Source: Mesorhizobium sp. GbtcB19
GTDB taxonomy: Bacteria; Pseudomonadota; Alphaproteobacteria; Rhizobiales; Rhizobiaceae
Direction of reading: 5' to 3'
Assembly (NCBI RefSeq): GCF_019091085.1
Contig: NZ_JAGXJY010000001.1
Location: 496,001-560,000, forward strand
DNA: 64,000 nt
The notes under the pieces were generated by a model. It had not been told where the DNA came from. It made no database searches and worked only from the letters and a program-made list of their open reading frames with translations. Numbering within the stretch: position 1 is the stretch's first letter; every line of letters starts with the position of its first letter. The translations under genes were made by a program, and so were the position numbers. Positions 56,623 to 64,000 of the stretch are shown one piece after another.

Positions 56623-58455
56623 ATGTTTGTTGAACGCGAAGCCTCCGTGGGAGAACCGACCTCGCAGGAACGCCGCGACATCCAACAGAGTGACAAGCGT
56701 ATTCTGGGCAATGTCGTGCAATGCGACGGCGCGCGCGCCACCATCAGCGCCCATGCCGAGGACATCGAAGGCGCGGTCACCGGCCTTTGGACCGTCGGCA
56801 AGATGATCTCAATCAATCTCGGGTCGACACGAACGGTCGGCCTTGTCTACGCCATCGGCAAGTCGGACCGCGCCTGGAACCATGACGGGCAGAATCCGAT
56901 CGAGGTCAGCGTCGAACTGGTCGGCGAGGTGCGCGACGGCGCCGATCCCGGCGCCAAGCCGGTCTTCGACCGCGGCATCACCACCTATCCGCATATCGGC
57001 GCCGTTGCCCATCGCATCCGCACCCGCGACCTGCAGGCGGTCTACGACCTGGCAGGGCGCCATTCGGTAACCATCGGCACGCTGTCGCAGGATGAATCGA
57101 TCGACGCCAACATCGCCATCGACGACACGCTGGCGCGCCATTTCGCCATCGTCGGCACCACCGGCGTCGGCAAATCGACGGCGGTCTCGCTGCTTTTGCG
57201 CAAGACGATCGAGGCGCGTCCCGACCTGCGCGTGCTGATCCTCGACCCGCATAACGAGTTTGCCGCCTCGCTGCCGGAATATTGCGTCAAGGTCGATTCC
57301 AAGACGCTCGACCTGCCGTTCTGGATGTTCAGGCTGGAGGAATTTGCCGAGGTGCTGTTTCGCGGGCGCGAGACGGTGCCGGAAGAAGTCGACGCGCTGC
57401 GCGACCTGATCCCGGCCGCCAAGAACCTCTACCGCAACCCGAATTCCGGAACTTATATCAGGCGCGGCAGCGACGCGCTGACCGCCGACACGCCGGTGCC
57501 TTACCGCATCGCCGATCTCATCAAGCAGATCGACGAGCGCATGGGCATGCTCGAGAGCAAGAACGACCGCCCGACCTTGAAGTCGCTGAAGACGCGCATC
57601 GAATCGGCGGCGGCCGACCCGCGCTACCGCTTCATGTTCAATTCGCGGCTGATCGAGGACACGATCCACGAAACGATCGGCAATATTTTCCGCGTCCCCA
57701 GCCATGGCCGCCCGGTGACCTGCTTCGAGATGGCGGGCATGCCTTCGGAAGTCGTCAATTCGGTCTGCTCGGTTCTGGCGCGCCTTGCCTTCGACCTGGC
57801 GCTGTGGAGCGAGGGCCGGCTGAAGCTGCTGTTGCTTTGCGAGGAAGCGCATCGCTACATGCCGGCCGATCCGCGCCTCGGCTTCGCGCCGACAAGGCAC
57901 GCGCTGTCGCGCATCGCCAAGGAAGGCCGCAAATATGGCTGCTACCTCGGCGTCGTCACGCAGCGCCCGGGCGAACTCGACCCGACCATCCTGTCGCAAT
58001 GCTCGACGTTCTTCGCCATGCGGCTCGCCAACGAGCAGGACCAGGCGATCATCCGCTCGGCGATCGCCGACTCCTCGGCCTCGACGCTGGCGTTCCTGTC
58101 GTCGATGGGCCAGCGCGAAGCCATCGCTTTCGGCGAAGGCGTGGCCACGACCATGCGCTTGAAGTTCGAAAGGCTGGCGCAGCAATTCATCCCCGGCACG
58201 GCAAAAGGCGAACAGACCGAAGAGACAGAGCTCGGCAACGATGTCGACCTCGCCCTGGTCGTCGAGCGGCTGCGCAACGTGCCGAAGCCGACGCAGTCCA
58301 TGGCCTTCGCCGAGGCGGTGGATTCGACCCGGCAGGCCGGCGATCCGGACTATAAGAAGCCGGCCGCCACCTCGCGCGGACAGCCCGACGACGACTTCGA
58401 CACGCGCTACGGCCTGAAGCCCTCCACCTTCGGCATGCGCCAGCTCAACGATTGA
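56623..58455 (+). CDS. HerA-type DNA-translocating ATPase (DUF87/FtsK-HerA superfamily)
   Basis: 610 residues from ATG 56623. N-terminal HAS-barrel-like domain (about 25-140), P-loop ATPase with Walker A GTTGVGKST (about 178-186), LDPHNEF and Walker B LLLLCEEAHRYMP, then TQRPGELDPTILSQC (sensor region). The C-terminus is a hydrophilic tail. HerA hexamers pump DNA in end resection with NurA or in defence systems, but no NurA, SIR2 or DUF4297 gene is adjacent, so its partner is unknown. A solitary HerA of this type is conserved in many rhizobia. Confidence 0.9.
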   Translation: MFVEREASVGEPTSQERRDIQQSDKRILGNVVQCDGARATISAHAEDIEGAVTGLWTVGKMISINLGSTRTVGLVYAIGKSDRAWNHDGQNPIEVSVELVGEVRDGADPGAKPVFDRGITTYPHIGAVAHRIRTRDLQAVYDLAGRHSVTIGTLSQDESIDANIAIDDTLARHFAIVGTTGVGKSTAVSLLLRKTIEARPDLRVLILDPHNEFAASLPEYCVKVDSKTLDLPFWMFRLEEFAEVLFRGRETVPEEVDALRDLIPAAKNLYRNPNSGTYIRRGSDALTADTPVPYRIADLIKQIDERMGMLESKNDRPTLKSLKTRIESAAADPRYRFMFNSRLIEDTIHETIGNIFRVPSHGRPVTCFEMAGMPSEVVNSVCSVLARLAFDLALWSEGRLKLLLLCEEAHRYMPADPRLGFAPTRHALSRIAKEGRKYGCYLGVVTQRPGELDPTILSQCSTFFAMRLANEQDQAIIRSAIADSSASTLAFLSSMGQREAIAFGEGVATTMRLKFERLAQQFIPGTAKGEQTEETELGNDVDLALVVERLRNVPKPTQSMAFAEAVDSTRQAGDPDYKKPAATSRGQPDDDFDTRYGLKPSTFGMRQLND

Positions 58456-58491
58456 CCGACCGACCTCAGCGGGCTCGGTAAAGCTCGTCGG

Positions 58492-58610
58492 CAAATTCGT
58501 CAGGCTGAGTCGGATGGTGCCGTTTGCGAGAACCGGAGCGGAGCGGACATTCAGTCCGTGAGCACCGGAAGCGCAGCAAACGGCGGCATACGGCCAGCCT
58601 CACGAATTTG
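58492..58610. repeat. 118-bp mosaic palindrome, copy C
   Basis: Same core as copies A and B. Central hairpin is cggac-attca-gtccg; middle arms gccgtttg / caaacggc; outer arms caaattcgt / acgaatttg are perfect over 9 bp. It lies between the convergent HerA and GGDEF genes. Confidence 0.9.
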
Positions 58611-58621
58611 ATGATGAGATT

Positions 58622-59413
58622 TTAGGCGCAGACGCGGTTGCGGCCCTGCTTCTTCGCCTCATAGAGCTGGCGATCGGCGCGGCGATAAAAATCCTCCGCG
58701 CTTTCCTTGTGGTCCCAGACGGCAAGGCCGACGCTGGTCGTGACTTTCAGCCGCACATTGCCCGACAGGATCGACATGCTGGCGATCGCCTTGCGGATGC
58801 GCTCGGCGAATCTGGCAAGCAGTTCGACATCCATGTTGGGGGTGACGACGGCAAACTCCTCGCCGCCGAGCCGCGCCACCACATCGTGATAGCGCGTCAT
58901 GCCTCGCAGGCAACTGGCGACGGCCCTCAGCACTTCGTCGCCGACATCATGGCCGTGCGTGTCGTTGACCTGCTTGAAATGATCGAGATCGAGGATCATC
59001 AGGCCGACCGGCCTGTCGATGCGGCGGAACTCGTGCAGATATTCGCGCAGCGCGTCGTCGAAATAGCGGCGGTTCTGCATGCCGGTCAGGCCGTCGGTGA
59101 GAGCCGCCTGCTCGAATGTTTGCGAACGGGCGCTGAGCGACACCGTCATCGCCCTGAGCTTGCCCTCTTCCCGCACCTGGCCGCGGATCAGCGGGTAGAT
59201 GAAGAAGATGCCGAAGGACAGTGAGGCGGCCAGCAGCGCTCCAGTCACGAACAGCAATTTGTTGAGATAGATGATTCTTTCCAGGCGCGACGCGGCGTCG
59301 GTGTCGGAGGCGATATCCTGCAATTGGCCATAGGCATGGAAGGTCACCAGGCCGGCGGCCAGGATCACGAAAATAAACACGAAAAATGCGGATTCCGCCT
59401 TATGGAAACGCAT
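58622..59413 (-). CDS. Diguanylate cyclase (GGDEF) with two membrane helices
   Basis: 263 residues: helices at about 9-27 and 52-74 flank a short periplasmic loop, then a GGDEF domain. The active site is GGEEF (183-187) and the inhibitory I-site is RYHD (174-177), at the standard distance. It should synthesise cyclic di-GMP from two GTP and be product-inhibited. The PilZ protein at 23777-24061 is a possible receptor on the same chromosome. Stop lies just beyond mosaic palindrome copy C. Confidence 0.93.
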   Translation of the reverse strand: MRFHKAESAFFVFIFVILAAGLVTFHAYGQLQDIASDTDAASRLERIIYLNKLLFVTGALLAASLSFGIFFIYPLIRGQVREEGKLRAMTVSLSARSQTFEQAALTDGLTGMQNRRYFDDALREYLHEFRRIDRPVGLMILDLDHFKQVNDTHGHDVGDEVLRAVASCLRGMTRYHDVVARLGGEEFAVVTPNMDVELLARFAERIRKAIASMSILSGNVRLKVTTSVGLAVWDHKESAEDFYRRADRQLYEAKKQGRNRVCA

Positions 59414-59538
59414 CTACTCCCCACGGCACTGCAACCCCTGAGGTTATGGCATGGTCGACCTTACGGAGCGTTAATCCAAACAACCTTGGCGAGAATTAGA
59501 GCCAGGGATTTTAAGGCCTTGATTGAAAATGGTATTAG

Positions 59539-60489
59539 TCAGTCGGCGATCGCCGGTTCATCGCCGGGCCGCAGCCTCCGCCACTCCGCGCCCAGCTGAT
59601 GCCGGAACCAGGTCGACTGACGCTTGGCATACTGCCTGGTCGCGATCTTGGCGCGTTCAATCGCTTCCGGAAAACCGGACTGTCCGGCCATCGCCGCCTG
59701 CAGTTCGCGCACCCCGATCGCTTTCATCGCCGGCAGGTCCGGGTCGAGGTCGAGCGCCGCAAGCTGCCGCACCTCGCCGAGCGCGCCCTTGTCGAGCATC
59801 TGGTCGAACCGCGTCTCGATGCGCTGGACCAATTCCGTCCGGTCCGGCTCGATGACCAGGAAGCGCGCGCTGTCGCGGTCGATCAGCGGGCGGCCGCGCG
59901 CCGCCTGCCATTCCAGGATCGAGCGCCCCGAAGCGTCGAGCACTTCGAGCGCCCGCACGATACGCTGTCCATCGGTCGGCCGGAGCTGCATGGCGACCGC
60001 CGAATCCTCGTGCATCAGCAGGCGATGCAGCCTTTCAGCCCCTTGTTCCTTGAGCTCGTAGCGCCAGCGCTCGCGCACGGACGCAGGAATGTCCGGCATA
60101 TCCGAGATGCCTTCGGCCAGCGCACGAAAATAGAGCCCGGTGCCGCCGACGAAAACGACCGGTCGGCCCGACAGAACGCCGTCGTCGATCAGCTTCGTCA
60201 CGTCGCGCAGCCAGGCGCCGGTGGAATAGGCTGTCGAAGGATGCACGTGGCCGTAGAGGAAGTGCGGTGCGCGAGCCATTTCGGCGGCGCTCGGCCGCGC
60301 CGTCAAGATATCGAGCACCGAATAGCCCTGCATGGAATCGGTGTTGACGATGACGCCGCCACCACGCTCGGCAAGGTCGAGCGCCAGTGCCGACTTGCCG
60401 CTGGCTGTCGGCCCGGCTATCAGGATCGCGTTCTTGACGCGGCCTTCGCCCGCCTGCCTGCCGGAAGTCTCGATGCTGCTGATCGCCAC
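59539..60489 (-). CDS. miaA: tRNA dimethylallyltransferase
   Basis: Adds a dimethylallyl group to A37 of tRNAs reading UNN codons. 316 residues with P-loop [13 protein letters not shown] (about 25-37), NTDSMQGY and [11 protein letters not shown] motifs. The start ATG 60489 overlaps the divergent serB start by 17 bp; no better start is present downstream before the P-loop. The GGDEF gene follows downstream on the same strand. Confidence 0.95.
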   Translation of the reverse strand: MAISSIETSGRQAGEGRVKNAILIAGPTASGKSALALDLAERGGGVIVNTDSMQGYSVLDILTARPSAAEMARAPHFLYGHVHPSTAYSTGAWLRDVTKLIDDGVLSGRPVVFVGGTGLYFRALAEGISDMPDIPASVRERWRYELKEQGAERLHRLLMHEDSAVAMQLRPTDGQRIVRALEVLDASGRSILEWQAARGRPLIDRDSARFLVIEPDRTELVQRIETRFDQMLDKGALGEVRQLAALDLDPDLPAMKAIGVRELQAAMAGQSGFPEAIERAKIATRQYAKRQSTWFRHQLGAEWRRLRPGDEPAIAD

Positions 60490-61360
60490 GCTAGTGTCCC
60501 GTCCAGAAGCCCGCGCCGTGCCGGCCTCGCTTGCGAATATGGCCTTGCGGGCCGCCGGCGCAAGCGCCGTTCATTGGCTGGCTGAAGACGTTGCCTGCGA
60601 TCTCGTCTTGCCGCAGGCGCCGGATATCGGCGAAATGACGGCCAATCTGCGCGCGGCACTGGCTTCCGAGCCGGTCGACGTCATCGTCCAGCCTGCTGAA
60701 GGCAGGCGCAAGAAGATCCTGCTCGCTGACATGGATTCGACGATGATCGACCAGGAATGCATCGACGAGCTCGCCGACGAAATCGGCGTCAAGGACCATG
60801 TGGCGGCGATCACCGCGCGCTCGATGAATGGCGAGATCGCCTTCGAGCCCGCCTTGCGCGAACGCGTCGCCTTGCTGAAAGGTCTCGACACCGCAGTGGT
60901 CGACCGCATCATCGCCAACCGGCTGACGCTCGCCGCCGGCGGCCGCGCGCTGGTGCAAACCATGCGCGCCAACGGCGCCTGGACAGCGCTGGTCTCGGGC
61001 GGTTTCGACGTCTTCACCAGCCGCATCGCCGCGATGCTTGGCTTCCAGGAAAACCGGGCCAACCGCCTGATAGAGGAAGACAGCAAATTCACCGGCATCG
61101 TGGCCGAGCCGATCTTAGGCCGCGCTGCCAAGGCCGAAGCGCTCAGCGACATCGCGGCCAGGCTTGGCCTGACGAGCGGGGACGCCATCGCCGTCGGCGA
61201 CGGCGCCAACGATCTCGACATGATCCGCCTTGCCGGCACGGGCGTCGCGCTGCACGCCAAGCCGTCGGTGGCGGCACAGGCCAAGGTGCGCATCGACAAT
61301 GCCGACCTGACCGCCCTGCTCTATCTGCAGGGCTATCGGCGCGAGGAGTTCGTCGAATGA
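60473..61360 (+). CDS. serB: Phosphoserine phosphatase
   Basis: Last step of serine synthesis. 295 residues from ATG 60473 ([15 protein letters not shown]), with an N-terminal ACT-like regulatory domain of about 80 residues and the HAD catalytic domain: [15 protein letters not shown] (motif I), [14 protein letters not shown] (motif II), [14 protein letters not shown] (motif III). Starts are divergent and overlapping with miaA; its stop overlaps the next ATG. Confidence 0.95.
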   Translation: MLLIATLVSRPEARAVPASLANMALRAAGASAVHWLAEDVACDLVLPQAPDIGEMTANLRAALASEPVDVIVQPAEGRRKKILLADMDSTMIDQECIDELADEIGVKDHVAAITARSMNGEIAFEPALRERVALLKGLDTAVVDRIIANRLTLAAGGRALVQTMRANGAWTALVSGGFDVFTSRIAAMLGFQENRANRLIEEDSKFTGIVAEPILGRAAKAEALSDIAARLGLTSGDAIAVGDGANDLDMIRLAGTGVALHAKPSVAAQAKVRIDNADLTALLYLQGYRREEFVE

Positions 61361-61920
61361 AACCCCTGTGCACCGAGCGCCTCATCCTGCGCAACTGGGA
61401 GGATCGCGACCGCGCACTCTTCCACCGCATCAACTCCGACGAGCGCGTGATGGAGTTCTTCCCGTTCCGCCGCGACCGCACCACGGCGGACGCCAAGATG
61501 GACGAAGTCCGCGCCTGGATCGAAAAGGACGGCTACGGCTTCGCCGCGGCCGAGATTGCGGCAACCGGCGAATGCATCGGCTTCGTCGGATTGTCCGGAA
61601 CGGAAGACATCGACGTGCTTGCGCCCGGCACGATCGAGATCGGCTGGCGCCTGGCACCGAAATTCTGGGGCAAGGGCTATGTCACCGAGGCAGCGGAAGC
61701 CTGGCTCGCCTTCGGCTTCGAAACGCTGAAGCTCAACGAGATCGTCTCTTTCGCGGTTGCCGAAAACCACCGCTCGACCGCCGTCATGAAACGCCTCGGC
61801 ATGCGCGCCGATCCAAGCGCTGATTTCGACCATCCCGCCGTCCCGGACAGCCATCCGCACCTCAAGCGGCACGTCATGTACCGGCTGTCGCACGCGGACT
61901 GGCAGGAACGGCGTTCCTGA
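61357..61920 (+). CDS. GNAT-family N-acetyltransferase (RimJ/RimL-like)
   Basis: 187 residues: begins [35 protein letters not shown], typical of RimJ/RimL-type enzymes, with GWRLAPKFWGKGYVTEAAEAW and a C-terminal LKRHVMYRLS. ATG overlaps the serB stop, so it is translated with serB. The stop abuts that of the following minus-strand gene. Confidence 0.9.
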   Translation: MKPLCTERLILRNWEDRDRALFHRINSDERVMEFFPFRRDRTTADAKMDEVRAWIEKDGYGFAAAEIAATGECIGFVGLSGTEDIDVLAPGTIEIGWRLAPKFWGKGYVTEAAEAWLAFGFETLKLNEIVSFAVAENHRSTAVMKRLGMRADPSADFDHPAVPDSHPHLKRHVMYRLSHADWQERRS

Positions 61921-62181
61921 TCAATGCCTCTTGGAAGGACGTTCGTCCCCGGACTGTAGCGGGGCATCAGTGACCTGGTCGAGAATTCCAGCAAAATCCA
62001 CGCCGGATGCGTTGCCCGTCCCATGGCGTAGGAAGTCGGCCGCGGTCTCCATCGCACCGACCTTTTGTGCAACGGCCGACACGATCCACTGATTGAGTGA
62101 GACACCGTCCGCCTTTGCCAGGCGCACGGCTGCTTCTTTAACCGACGATAGAAGTCTCAACGGATAAGTCGCCTTGCTCAT
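61921..62181 (-). CDS. Small ribbon-helix-helix-like (HicB/Arc-type) protein
   Basis: 86 residues from ATG 62181: MSKATYPLRLLSSVKEAAVRLAKADGVSLNQWIVSAVAQKVG resembles antitoxin-like ribbon-helix-helix regulators (strand, helix, GVSLNQWI turn, helix). No toxin gene is adjacent in an operon. Its 3' end abuts the GNAT gene stop. Could be a stand-alone DNA-binding regulator. Confidence 0.75.
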   Translation of the reverse strand: MSKATYPLRLLSSVKEAAVRLAKADGVSLNQWIVSAVAQKVGAMETAADFLRHGTGNASGVDFAGILDQVTDAPLQSGDERPSKRH

Positions 62182-62300
62182 GTTCGAAGTGCTTCCAGGA
62201 ATTCGACCAATCTTATAACCTGGACATCGCGGGCATACTTGCTGAAGAGTTTTCGAAGGCGTTCTGTCTGCATGTGTGGAATGAACCATTCCCGTTTGCA

Positions 62301-62633
62301 ATGGAACCGATGACAAAGCTGGAATTTGACTACGCATTCCGAGGACAATCCTATCGCTGTGTCGTCGAGCGGCTAGACCGTTCCTGGGGACATGGATTGG
62401 AGGTCTGGCGGCACGACGGCGCGGGCAACTTGTTGGACAGAACCCACTGGGCTTGTCATCCCGAATTCGAGAATTTCGAGGCGTTGCAAAGGTTGACGAC
62501 CGAAGATCTTATCCAGCTGGTAAGACGGGATATGTGCGATGAGGCATTTGAGGCGACAATGCAAAGCGCGAATGGCTCTGGCCTCAAAATATTGTTCAGG
62601 ATTATGCTGAACAAGGATGACGCCAGGGTGTAG
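62301..62633 (+). CDS. Hypothetical protein
   Basis: 110 residues from ATG 62301 (a GTG at 62274 and an ATG at 62310 are alternatives). It starts MEPMTKLEFDYAFRGQSYRCVVERLD and is rich in Trp, Asp and Arg. No family recognised; its base composition is lower in GC than the neighbours, suggesting transfer. Divergent from the RHH gene (about 120 bp). Confidence 0.5.
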   Translation: MEPMTKLEFDYAFRGQSYRCVVERLDRSWGHGLEVWRHDGAGNLLDRTHWACHPEFENFEALQRLTTEDLIQLVRRDMCDEAFEATMQSANGSGLKILFRIMLNKDDARV

Positions 62634-62646
62634 GTATCGCGCAGTT

Positions 62647-62680
62647 GCTAGAGCATCCAGGACGCTGGGGATGCTCTAGC
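62647..62680. repeat. Palindrome, agagcat family fragment
   Basis: gctagagcatcc / ggatgctctagc with a 10-base loop, downstream of the hypothetical gene and just ahead of the protease stop region. Related in its ends to the palindromes at 25430 and 47987; it could serve as a bidirectional terminator between convergent genes. Confidence 0.7.
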
Positions 62681-62719
62681 CGTGCCTTCCAAATCAAGAT
62701 GTTGAAGGCGTTTCCGGAC

Positions 62720-64000
<1,281 letters not shown>

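Noticed and set aside
56623..58455. HerA-based antiphage defence system
   Set aside because: No SIR2, DUF4297 or NurA gene next to it; neighbours are a repeat, a GGDEF gene and a small XRE operon.
61921..62633. Toxin-antitoxin pair formed by the RHH protein and the neighbouring hypothetical gene
   Set aside because: The genes are divergent, not an operon, and the hypothetical protein has no toxin-like motif.

Overview
The window looks like a chromosomal segment of a Mesorhizobium-like member of the Rhizobiales (Alphaproteobacteria). The reasons are high-GC, codon-biased genes, an aerobic (CobN/CobG-type) cobalamin operon, BA14K and rhizobial-type PdxJ proteins, an ACC deaminase, and several families of short palindromic repeats of the kind scattered through rhizobial genomes. 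The genus is inferred from recognition of sequence types, not from a database search. I saw no prophage, insertion sequence, CRISPR array or conjugative module.

Layout. 1-13965 is a tightly overlapping cobalamin operon cobN-G-H-I-J-(K)-L-E-M-A-B-V-U; cobN is cut by the left edge and cobK alone runs backwards. Three large inverted-repeat elements sit in frame inside cobN (two) and cobG (one). 14057-24126 holds a small secreted protein, tRNA-Lys(CTT), a PhzF-like enzyme, a MacAB-like export system, an AcdR-AcdS pair, a Nudix protein, an EEP-family protein, a BA14K protein and a PilZ protein. 24156-31715 holds ilvC, with a duplicated copy of its own 3' end nearby, then TetR, MarR and HxlR regulators placed next to or divergent from redox/detoxification genes (Rieske, GST, flavin monooxygenase, QorB-like, DFR-like). 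The MarR/Rieske divide carries three near-identical palindromes.

31761-40970 has two tandem Kup potassium transporters with almost identical 3' DNA, pdxJ, a SpoIIAA-like protein, a RecD-like helicase, a protein made only of EF-G domains III-V, and a cobalt-type nitrile hydratase operon. 41129-49988 has an RND efflux pump with its adaptor, a LysE exporter, and ilvB-ilvH followed by a secreted Sel1-like protein; ilvB is preceded by a branched-chain attenuator with a 16-residue leader peptide. 50261-64000 has a SnoaL-flavin monooxygenase fusion, a TmpA/TmpB-type phosphonate oxygenase pair with a divergent LysR, two GNATs, an XRE-cupin regulator, a HerA-type ATPase, a diguanylate cyclase, miaA, serB, a small RHH protein, and the edge-truncated gene of a DegP/HtrA protease.

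How it fits together. The cob operon supplies most of the enzymes from uroporphyrinogen III to the nucleotide-loop steps. CobF, CobC/D, CobO/P/Q/W and CobS/T chelatase subunits are not here and must lie elsewhere. The ilvBH/ilvC genes give branched-chain amino acid synthesis under attenuation control. The most unusual items are the in-frame palindromic insertions in cobalamin enzymes, the 118-bp covarying mosaic repeats placed at gene 3' ends, and the G-domain-less EF-G protein.
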